The notes under the pieces: generated by a model
The model's input: the letters and a program-made list of their open reading frames with translations, nothing else
Databases searched by the model: none
What the model was told of the DNA's origin: nothing
In this document: positions 32,993 through 40,675 of the stretch, piece by piece
Layout of the letters: every line of letters begins with the position of its first letter
Numbering within the stretch: position 1 is the stretch's first letter
Translations under genes and position numbers: made by a program
IMG/VR virus record: IMGVR_UViG_3300013130_001214
Coordinates: 1 to 41,212 of that record
DNA length: 41,212 nt
Origin: a virus
Reading direction: 5' to 3' (one strand)

Positions 32993-35900
32993 ATGGTAGA
33001 TAGTTCCATCAAAGAGTATTTAGATAATTTATCATGGCGCAATAAAGAGAATGCTAACACTAATGAATCATTCTCTAATATGACCAATTATGTGGCTGGT
33101 AAAATATTGGCTCTTGATTTCCTAGATTCTATCCCAGAGGAGCTTAGGAAGGCTCATCTTAACGCTATAATACATATACATAACCTGGAAACAGGAGGCT
33201 ATGTTCCGTACTCCTATAACCCAAAGACTCCACTAATAATAAAGAGAGATAATTGTAAAATGATAGTAGCTATGGAAGATGTCTCTATAGGAGATTATGT
33301 AATTGATAAAGCTGGAGTTGCATGGACTAAAATCACTGATAAAATAGAACATAATTCGCATTGTAACTTGCTAAGAATTAAATTCAGCAATGGCTCTATA
33401 ATAGAGGTAACAGAAGATCATCCTATTATAATGTGGCATCATAACAGAACTAAATTAGCTAGAGATATTATAGTTGGAGACTTAGTACAAGGATGCAACA
33501 TTAGTAGTAGAGACTTTAGTTTTAGTAGCTATGAATTAAATAGAAAACTTAGCTGGATAATAGGAATGTACATTGCAGAAGGAAATAGAAGTAGTTCTTC
33601 ATATGAGATATCCCAAAATAATGTTGATATAGAAACAAAATTAATGAAGTACCTTGAAGATATGTCAATCCATTACTGGAAGCATCACAGTGAACATAAA
33701 ACCTCATATTTCCTATATAACAAGCAGTTAGAATTAGATTGCTTAAGTACCATAAAGGATTATTCAGAGAATAAGAACATTCCATATTTACCATTGTCAC
33801 TACAAACATTCTTTGATATAATAAGCGGAATATTTGATGGAGATGGATGCAGAACAAACTCTAAGTTTGCTACACAATTTAAGATATCTAGCAAATCCTT
33901 TGAGTTGGTACAGCAGATTAAATTAGTATTTGATGTGGCTAGAATAGTTTCTTCTATAAGATTTAACAGTGATAATATCTATGAAATCAACTTTTATCTG
34001 CTTCCCCATCAAGTACCACTGTTTAGAGAAAGCATGAAGATAAATATGGAGCCAATTAAATTCTTTAAAGGAAGTAAAAATCTTGGGTACTTCAGAAAAA
34101 AAGTTAGAGTAATTAAAATAAGTACAGTTCCATATGTCAATAATAAAGTGATGGATATTACTACTGAAACCTCAACCTTTTGTTCCATGGGACTAAAACT
34201 GCATAATTGCGCTGGCCATAATCTGAAGATGCTATTAACTGAAGGAATGAAGACTCCTTCCATTAACTCTAGACCGGCAAAACATTTTAACAGTATAGTT
34301 GATCAAGTGATGAACTGGCTTTATTGTGCTCAAATGGAGTTTGCTGGTGCACAGTCATTCTCAGATTTTGATTCTTTACTCGCTCCTTTCATTAGGAAGG
34401 ACAAGTTAAAGTATTGTGATGTTAAGCAACAAATACAGAAGTTGGTATATAACCTTAATTTCTGTTACGATGAACAAACAGAAGTACTTACTTCTAATGG
34501 ATTCAAACTAATAAGAGATGTAAATGCCAAAGATATGGTTCTTACATTAAATATGGACACTGATGAATTACAATGGCAATTTACAGATGGAAATGTGTAT
34601 AAATTCAATTACAATGGATATATGTATAATTTTACTCATAAAAACATGGACTTGATGGTAACTCCAAACCATAGAATTGTAATATTACACAAGGATAAAT
34701 GGATATTCAAAGAGGCAAGACATCTGGAGAATAAACGATATACACTGCCAATTACTGGAAAATGGTATGCTAAAGATAAGGATTATTTCTACTTGCCAAT
34801 GATTGAAAAGGCAAAGCATGATACACAGTCTAGGCATGTAGAGAGAATACAGATGGATGATTTTCTAAGATTGCTTGGTATATTCTTATCTGAAGGATGT
34901 ACTGTGTGGAGAGAGAAAAAAGGACATTATTACTTAGATATAGCTCAACAGAAGTGCAAGATTAGAGATGAGATAAAAGATCTATTAGATAGATTACCAT
35001 TCAACTATGTAGAACATTATAGAGGATTCCATGTATATAGTAAACAACTAGCAAATTATTTTAGACAGTTTGGTCATGCGTATGACAAATTTATACCATC
35101 AGAGTTTAAGAATCTTTCAATAAGACAGTTAAATATATTATTAGAATGGTTATTCAAGGGAGATGGCTATGTTGGAGAATGTGGAGAAGCGTATTATACC
35201 GTATCAAAGAAACTTAGAGATGATGTGCAAGAATGTTTGATAAAGGTTGGAAATGGAACTAATTGGTCCTATATGAACAACAATAAGATATTTAGAATAG
35301 CTAAGAAGAAGAGGAATGTTGTAACATTATACAGAAAGAACAATCTGGATATAGTTCCATATAATGGGAAAGTATATTGTCTAAAAGTACCAAATGGAAA
35401 TTTTGTTGTAAGGAGAAATGGAAAGATTATAATTTGTGGCAATACTATGAGAGCTTCTAGTCAGTGTTATGTTGAAGGAACAGAAGTATTAACTAAAAGA
35501 GGCTGGGTTGATTTTAGAGAACTAAAAATGTCAGATATAGCAATGACAATAAATACTAATACAAGAAAACTTGAGTGGAAGATACCAAATAGAATAGTAG
35601 CATATGATTATAATGATGAGATTATTACATTAGAAAATCATAGAACTGAACAAAGTGTTACACACAAACATAAAATACTTAGATATATACCAAATACAAA
35701 TACTATGGTGTTACAAGATATTGATGAAACATTAAATTATAAAACTCCGTTACAGCTTCCAATATGTTTTGATAGTAACTTTGAAGAAATAGATGTTATA
35801 GACGATGAAATTAAATTATGGGCATGGATATTATCAGAAGGTAGTAATAGATATACAATAACACAAAGTATAGTTAATGAAGAAAATGCTACAAGAATTA

Positions 35901-38900
35901 AATCTATTTTATGTAATTTAGGTATAAAGTATAATGATAAAATTAGGCAGCATGGAGGATTTGAAGGAAGTCAACCAAGTCATTTAATATCCTTTAGTTT
36001 ACCATTGAAAGGAATGCCATTTAATCCGATGGACTTATCTAAAAGACAAGCAAAGTTATTTTTGGATGAGTTTAGGAAAGGAGATGGAGATAAATCACGA
36101 TTTAGGCTTTATAATAAAAATACAGAAATAGTTGATATATTAACGGCTCTGGCCATCATAGCTGGATATTCATTTCACATGTTAGCTAAAAGAAGTAATG
36201 GAGTGCAGCCAATATCTATTATTACGGATTTGAAAGATAGAGTTTATAATCTAAAGAAGAAATTCACTAGGTATAATGGCAAGGTATATTGCATTACAAC
36301 AGATAATAATACGGTAGTTACTAGAATTAATGGCAAACCAGCCTTTTCTGGCAATACACCATTCACTAACTTAACATTAAATTATTGTATACCAAAGTTT
36401 CTAGGTGATGAAGAAGCTATTATTGGAGGGGTGCCTACTGGAATAAAGTATTCTGATTGCACCAATGAAGTGTTAATGATTGACAGGGCAATCAATGAAG
36501 TTATGAGTGAAAGAGATCCTCAGGGTCTACCATTTAGCGTTATTGGAGATACAATAATTCCAGTTATAAATGGAAATAATGAAATTAAGTTTGTTAAAAT
36601 AAAGGAATTATTTAATAAAACAGATATTAAATACGGAGAATCAGAGATATGTAAACTTAATTATTTAAGGACATGGTCTTTGGATTCAAATAATAAAATG
36701 GTTATATTTCCACTAAAAGAGGTTTCTAGACATAAATTTAAAGGAAAATTAATGAAGATAAGAATAGAAGGTGGGGCAGAGGCAATTGTTACTCCTAATC
36801 ATAGCTTATTTACTCAAGATGAAGAATTTAAGATAAAGGAAATAAAGTCTGTGGATATAAAGAAAAATGATGTTATTATTATAGCCAACAAATTAAGGTT
36901 TGATGAATTTAAATCTTCATTTAAAATTAAGAATATAGATAAAGCCTTCTTAATGGGATATATTTTTGGAGATGGATATACTAAATTTCATCATGTACAA
37001 TTATGCGCATCTAGTAGAGAAGAGGCTGATATCATCCAAGAGAAATTTAGAAGAATATATGGATTTAGTTTAATAGAAAAAGAACATGAAAATTATATTG
37101 AGCTTAGTAAACATGTTAGGTGGGTGGCTAAAGATATACAGAAATATATTGGAAGTAGTCCTAATAAAATAATAAAGAATTGGGTATTTGAATCTAATGA
37201 AGTGTCAAAGGCTTTCTTTGATGGATTAAATTTAGCTGATGGACATAGAAGTATGGACTGCAAAGTATATAAAAACATAGGCTGCCATAATGAGACTAAT
37301 AAATTTAAATTGATATTATTATCTCTTAGGTTAGGATTTTCTATTTCATATGGGAATGATTATATACTAACTGAGAAAAAGAATTTTATATATAAAAAAG
37401 ATCAATTATTTAGGAAGAATAGTAGAAGAGGTTATAAATTAATAGAGAAATACCCAGAGCTTAATTCTTTATATGAAGATGATATTACTCCAGTTAGGGT
37501 TGAGTTAGTAGAGGAAATAGAATATGATGATTATGTTTATGATATATCAGCAAATGGAACATTTATTGATATACAAAGTATTTTGTATAAGAATACGTTC
37601 CCCATTTTAACAGTGAACCTGAATGGAAAGTTCCCTTGGAATGATCCAGCCATAGATTTCCTATGGGACAACTGTTCAGATATTGGAAGCTACTACTTCA
37701 TGAATTATATTGGATCTGGAATATCTGAAGACATAGTTCGTAGTATGTGCTGTAGACTCAATCTTAGCCTAGAAGAGTTTGATGGCCCTAAAGGAATGTG
37801 GAACTGTTATTCTAATGACACTGAAATACTTACAATTAATGGATGGAAACTGTTTAAGAATCTGTTGAAGACAGATAAAGTGGCTACATTAGAAAATGAT
37901 GAATTAAAATTTGTATTGCCAAGCGAATATATAACAACTGACTATAAAGGAAAGATGTTGCATCAGAAAACTAAATTCATAAATCTCCTAGTGACTCCAA
38001 ATCATAGATTGTGGGTAAAGAAGAGAAAGAGCAAAAACTTTGAGTTTATACCAGCTGAAGAGGCTCCTCGCCATATTTCATATAGCAGAACTGCTAAATG
38101 GAATAGTAATGAAGAGAGATATTTTGTATTGCCTCCAATTAAAATTAATAGAAAAAATCAGATTATATATAATAAAATATTAATGGATAATTGGCTTGCG
38201 TTCTTTGGAATATGGACTGCTGAAGGATGTACTATAAGAGACCATTATAAAGTTGTAATAAGTCAACATAAAAAAGAGAATTTGGATACTATAGCAAACG
38301 TAATAAGAAAATGTGGGTTCCATTATAACTACTCTGTGAAAAATGGAGATTTTGTTATAAGGAGCAAACGACTATTTGAATACCTTAAGCAATTTGGACA
38401 TTCAGAAAATAGATTTATTCCAATGGAGATTAAATGTCTATCATCTAGACAACTAAATATATTATATAATTATCTAATGTTAGGGAATGGTTCAATCGGT
38501 AAAGATGGTAAATGTTATTACACTAAATCAAAATCTCTGGCTGATGATTTCCAAGAAATATTATTGAAAATAGGATTATCTGGTCAAATTAAATATAGCG
38601 AACAGAAATTTACTGGTAGAAATAGGCTTAGTACCACTAAGATATATAGGGTTTGTATTAGTAATAAAAAGTCTATTAGAGTTAATTCTGTTAAGGATAA
38701 TAGAGAATGGATAGATTATGATGGGAAAATATATTGTGTAACTGTTCCAAGTCATTTACTATATGTTAGAAGAGAGGGTAAACCAGTTTGGTGTGGGAAC
38801 ACGGGTCAGGGAACAGGAAGCCTGGGAGTTGTTACAATTAATCTTCCAAGACTAGCATATGATTGCAGAGGAAAAGACCTAAGTTTTCTATTTGAAGAAT

Positions 38901-39649
38901 TAGATAACAGATTGCAAATGGCATTAGATATACTTAGAATACGTAAGTCTAGAATACTAAAGTACCAGAATAGGATGATGCCATTTAACATTATGAATGG
39001 ATGGTCAATGAAGAACTACTTCATGACTATAGGGGTGATTGGACTCAATGAAATGTGTCTTAATTATAGTGGCAGATCATTAGTTGAAGACACTTCTTTT
39101 GTAACTGAAGTACTTACTCATATCAGAAATTGGATATCATCAACAAAGAAGGAAACTAAAGAGTTAATTAATCTTGAAATGGTTCCAGGGGAAGGATGTA
39201 GCTATAGATTAGCTAAAATTGATAGAAGCAATAACAGTAATATACATTCTCTTGGAGGAGACGTACCATACTATTCTACGTTATTAATACCAGGAGTATA
39301 CGATATTGATATAATATCTAAGGTTGAGATAGAAGAGAATATTCTTCCATTATTCACTGGAGGCACAATATTTAGAGCATTCATTGGAGACAAGAGACCA
39401 AGCATTGGAAGCACAAGGTCATTTATTAATATGCTTGCTAAATCAAAGATACCATACTTTGACATGACATCAACGTATTCAATATGCACAAAAGATGGGT
39501 CAACTGAGAGAGGAGTGCATACAAACTGCTCTAAATGTGGAAGTAACATGGAAGTGTACTCTAGAGTAGTTGGATACTATAGGCCTGTATCTAAGTGGAA
39601 TCTAGGTAAGGTAGCTGAGTTTCATGATCGTAAATATATAAACATCTAA
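32993..39649 (+). CDS. nrdD: Anaerobic (class III) ribonucleoside-triphosphate reductase with five inteins
   Basis: The five exteins join into about 577 residues of NrdD: AIIHIHNLETGGYVPY-CAGHNLKMLL, then AGAQSFSDFDSLLAPF, VYNLNF-TMRASSQ-TPFTNLTLNY, GLPF-TFPILTVN, the catalytic-thiyl Cys region SMCCRLNLS, and MWN-TGQGTGSLGVVTINLPR. The C-terminus has SICTKDG, a NCSKCG zinc pair and the glycyl-radical motif RVVGYYRPV (Gly 25 residues from the end). It reduces ribonucleotides to deoxyribonucleotides without oxygen, feeding viral DNA synthesis. There is no N-terminal ATP cone, as in phage T4. The activase NrdG is not seen in the window. The start is ATG 32993 from the Shine-Dalgarno. All five inteins must splice for activity. 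Confidence 0.95.
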   Translation: MVDSSIKEYLDNLSWRNKENANTNESFSNMTNYVAGKILALDFLDSIPEELRKAHLNAIIHIHNLETGGYVPYSYNPKTPLIIKRDNCKMIVAMEDVSIGDYVIDKAGVAWTKITDKIEHNSHCNLLRIKFSNGSIIEVTEDHPIIMWHHNRTKLARDIIVGDLVQGCNISSRDFSFSSYELNRKLSWIIGMYIAEGNRSSSSYEISQNNVDIETKLMKYLEDMSIHYWKHHSEHKTSYFLYNKQLELDCLSTIKDYSENKNIPYLPLSLQTFFDIISGIFDGDGCRTNSKFATQFKISSKSFELVQQIKLVFDVARIVSSIRFNSDNIYEINFYLLPHQVPLFRESMKINMEPIKFFKGSKNLGYFRKKVRVIKISTVPYVNNKVMDITTETSTFCSMGLKLHNCAGHNLKMLLTEGMKTPSINSRPAKHFNSIVDQVMNWLYCAQMEFAGAQSFSDFDSLLAPFIRKDKLKYCDVKQQIQKLVYNLNFCYDEQTEVLTSNGFKLIRDVNAKDMVLTLNMDTDELQWQFTDGNVYKFNYNGYMYNFTHKNMDLMVTPNHRIVILHKDKWIFKEARHLENKRYTLPITGKWYAKDKDYFYLPMIEKAKHDTQSRHVERIQMDDFLRLLGIFLSEGCTVWREKKGHYYLDIAQQKCKIRDEIKDLLDRLPFNYVEHYRGFHVYSKQLANYFRQFGHAYDKFIPSEFKNLSIRQLNILLEWLFKGDGYVGECGEAYYTVSKKLRDDVQECLIKVGNGTNWSYMNNNKIFRIAKKKRNVVTLYRKNNLDIVPYNGKVYCLKVPNGNFVVRRNGKIIICGNTMRASSQCYVEGTEVLTKRGWVDFRELKMSDIAMTINTNTRKLEWKIPNRIVAYDYNDEIITLENHRTEQSVTHKHKILRYIPNTNTMVLQDIDETLNYKTPLQLPICFDSNFEEIDVIDDEIKLWAWILSEGSNRYTITQSIVNEENATRIKSILCNLGIKYNDKIRQHGGFEGSQPSHLISFSLPLKGMPFNPMDLSKRQAKLFLDEFRKGDGDKSRFRLYNKNTEIVDILTALAIIAGYSFHMLAKRSNGVQPISIITDLKDRVYNLKKKFTRYNGKVYCITTDNNTVVTRINGKPAFSGNTPFTNLTLNYCIPKFLGDEEAIIGGVPTGIKYSDCTNEVLMIDRAINEVMSERDPQGLPFSVIGDTIIPVINGNNEIKFVKIKELFNKTDIKYGESEICKLNYLRTWSLDSNNKMVIFPLKEVSRHKFKGKLMKIRIEGGAEAIVTPNHSLFTQDEEFKIKEIKSVDIKKNDVIIIANKLRFDEFKSSFKIKNIDKAFLMGYIFGDGYTKFHHVQLCASSREEADIIQEKFRRIYGFSLIEKEHENYIELSKHVRWVAKDIQKYIGSSPNKIIKNWVFESNEVSKAFFDGLNLADGHRSMDCKVYKNIGCHNETNKFKLILLSLRLGFSISYGNDYILTEKKNFIYKKDQLFRKNSRRGYKLIEKYPELNSLYEDDITPVRVELVEEIEYDDYVYDISANGTFIDIQSILYKNTFPILTVNLNGKFPWNDPAIDFLWDNCSDIGSYYFMNYIGSGISEDIVRSMCCRLNLSLEEFDGPKGMWNCYSNDTEILTINGWKLFKNLLKTDKVATLENDELKFVLPSEYITTDYKGKMLHQKTKFINLLVTPNHRLWVKKRKSKNFEFIPAEEAPRHISYSRTAKWNSNEERYFVLPPIKINRKNQIIYNKILMDNWLAFFGIWTAEGCTIRDHYKVVISQHKKENLDTIANVIRKCGFHYNYSVKNGDFVIRSKRLFEYLKQFGHSENRFIPMEIKCLSSRQLNILYNYLMLGNGSIGKDGKCYYTKSKSLADDFQEILLKIGLSGQIKYSEQKFTGRNRLSTTKIYRVCISNKKSIRVNSVKDNREWIDYDGKIYCVTVPSHLLYVRREGKPVWCGNTGQGTGSLGVVTINLPRLAYDCRGKDLSFLFEELDNRLQMALDILRIRKSRILKYQNRMMPFNIMNGWSMKNYFMTIGVIGLNEMCLNYSGRSLVEDTSFVTEVLTHIRNWISSTKKETKELINLEMVPGEGCSYRLAKIDRSNNSNIHSLGGDVPYYSTLLIPGVYDIDIISKVEIEENILPLFTGGTIFRAFIGDKRPSIGSTRSFINMLAKSKIPYFDMTSTYSICTKDGSTERGVHTNCSKCGSNMEVYSRVVGYYRPVSKWNLGKVAEFHDRKYINI
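33212..34207 (+). mobile_element. NrdD intein 1 (332 aa, Ser1, LAGLIDADG)
   Basis: Inserted in VPY-CAGHN. Begins with Ser1 (SYNPKTPLIIKRDN) rather than Cys and ends LHN before Cys+1. Block B is EVTEDHPIIMW; endonuclease motifs are IIGMYIAEGN and SGIFDGDGC. Block F is VMDITTETSTFCSMG. The boundary is set by the conserved NrdD sequence PYCAGH. Confidence 0.85.
34463..35443 (+). mobile_element. NrdD intein 2 (327 aa, Cys1, LAGLIDADG, Gly-Asn end)
   Basis: Inserted in YNLNF-TMRASS. Begins CYDEQTEVLTSNGF and ends IICGN before Thr+1. Block B is DLMVTPNHRIVI; endonuclease motifs are LLGIFLSEGC and EWLFKGDGYV, both with acidic residues. It shares long stretches with intein 5 and with the GT4 intein, such as YFRQFGHAYDKFIP. 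Confidence 0.92.
35465..36355 (+). mobile_element. NrdD intein 3 (297 aa, Cys1, LAGLIDADG, Gly-Asn end)
   Basis: Inserted in ASSQ-TPFTN, only seven extein residues after intein 2. Begins CYVEGTEVLTKRGW and ends FSGN before Thr+1. Block B is QSVTHKHKIL; endonuclease motifs are LWAWILSEGS and DEFRKGDGD. It is the shortest of the set and more diverged than inteins 2 and 5, though the VYCITTDNNTVVTRINGKP end is similar. Confidence 0.9.
36536..37594 (+). mobile_element. NrdD intein 4 (353 aa, Ser1, LAGLIDADG, Lys-Asn end)
   Basis: Inserted in GLPF-TFPIL. Begins SVIGDTIIPVINGN, the opening typical of archaeal DNA polymerase inteins, and ends ILYKN before Thr+1, with Lys in place of the penultimate His. 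Block B is AIVTPNHSLFT; endonuclease motifs are LMGYIFGDGY and DGLNLADGHR. It belongs to a different lineage from the other NrdD inteins. Confidence 0.9.
37805..38800 (+). mobile_element. NrdD intein 5 (332 aa, Cys1, Gly-Asn end, endonuclease probably impaired)
   Basis: Inserted in GMWN-TGQGTG. Begins CYSNDTEILTINGW and ends VWCGN before Thr+1. Block B is NLLVTPNHRLWV. The first endonuclease motif is FFGIWTAEGC; the second reads YLMLGNGSIG, with Asn where the metal-binding Asp is expected. Protein-splicing residues look intact. Confidence 0.92.
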
Positions 39650-39714
39650 ATGAGTAACGCAATACACTACGCTCATATCATTACACTGAAATGATTTTAA
39701 TGGACTGTGTTAAC

Positions 39715-39723
39715 GTTTAAATA
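39715..39723 (+). promoter_or_regulatory. Putative TATA box (GTTTAAATA) before the structural genes
   Basis: The 109-base gap 39650-39758 holds no gene that I can support. GTTTAAATA lies 36-44 bases before ATG 39759 and is identical to the boxes at 5718 and 15959; AGGTG follows about 10 bases before the ATG. It probably starts the late (virion) transcript. Confidence 0.5.
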
Positions 39724-39758
39724 GTTGTTCTATGCCACTCTAATTAGGTGTTAATAAT

Positions 39759-40385
39759 ATGACAGCTATATCAGCATCAGATCTAGTGTTTTATTATACC
39801 AATACTGGTAATTCTATTTCAGCAACCAGCTTAGCGCTAGGAGGAACCATTGGTCTTAATACCATTACAGATAATACCTCACAGAACATATTTACTGATG
39901 TTACTGGCGATCAATCAGCATCTGGTCAAACACTATATAGAGCTATAGCTTTGTTTAATAATCATGCAGATCATAATCTTACATCTGCTAAGTTATGGAT
40001 ATCAGCCTATACGGCTGGTCCCCCAGACACTATATCTATTGCAACTGAACGCCCAATTAATGATCCAGCAGCTATACAAACTATAGCTAGTGAAACTGTA
40101 GCGCCATCAAGCGGTTCTATGATTACTGATTGGAAGACTGAAGTAGTAGCAACTAGTTCTGCTAATTGTTGCACGTTAGGTAGTTCAATAGGAATTGGTA
40201 CAATAGCATTCAAGGAATGGGCTGGAATATGGCTTAAGAGAGAAGTACCAGCAAGTGCTACAGCAGTAAATGATAGAACATTTGTGTTATATGTACAAGG
40301 AGAAACTTCAGCTAGTCCATATATTAGTCAAGTAACTAAAGAATTTAAACTTGTGTGGAGAGAAGACGGTATTTTCTATAGCTAA
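39759..40385 (+). CDS. Putative virion structural protein (beta-rich), 208 aa
   Basis: The 208-residue protein is rich in Ser, Thr, Ala and Ile with few charged residues, and alternates strands. The stretch GGTIGLNTITDNTSQNIFTD followed by VTGDQSASGQTLYRAIALFN resembles a recurrent phage structural motif (VSG-x-x-S-A-x-G-x-x-x-YR). The later EWAGIWLKREVPASA fits the strand that closes such an Ig-like/jelly-roll domain. It probably belongs to tail or capsid-surface proteins. It is the first gene of a new transcript. There is no signal peptide. Exact virion location unknown. Confidence 0.6.
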   Translation: MTAISASDLVFYYTNTGNSISATSLALGGTIGLNTITDNTSQNIFTDVTGDQSASGQTLYRAIALFNNHADHNLTSAKLWISAYTAGPPDTISIATERPINDPAAIQTIASETVAPSSGSMITDWKTEVVATSSANCCTLGSSIGIGTIAFKEWAGIWLKREVPASATAVNDRTFVLYVQGETSASPYISQVTKEFKLVWREDGIFYS

Positions 40386-40641
40386 GTTCTTTAAGTCTAG
40401 AATAGGACCTGGATCTGCAACATATGGAATATTAAAGCGATGTCCTAGGTGTGTTTACCAATACTCCTGGGAACCAATTCTTATTTTTTCTAAGGAACGT
40501 GGACCTAGGATAATAGTAAATTTAGAAGGCAATAATTATGTTAGAGAAGGACCTTGTCCTGAAGGATTTGGACAGTGTGGCAAATGCTTTGAAGCTGCAT
40601 TAGATCCATCTAAATTTAAATGTAAATGGAAAGCCTTTTAG
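40351..40641 (+). CDS. Cys-rich protein with zinc-ribbon pairs, up to 96 aa
   Basis: The frame ends TAG 40639-40641 and carries RCPRCVYQYSWEP, then PCPEGFGQCGKCF and KFKCKW: C-x2-C, C-x6-C-x2-C and a last Cys, a likely zinc-binding protein. The only upstream start in frame is TTG 40351, which overlaps the structural gene by 35 bases and lacks a clear Shine-Dalgarno, so the N-terminus is uncertain. In phages, similar small zinc proteins sit among head-tail connector genes. Confidence 0.5.
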   Translation: MCGEKTVFSIAKFFKSRIGPGSATYGILKRCPRCVYQYSWEPILIFSKERGPRIIVNLEGNNYVREGPCPEGFGQCGKCFEAALDPSKFKCKWKAF

Positions 40642-40675
40642 ACTGCATTAGTCTGGTACAAGTGGAGTAATCTGC

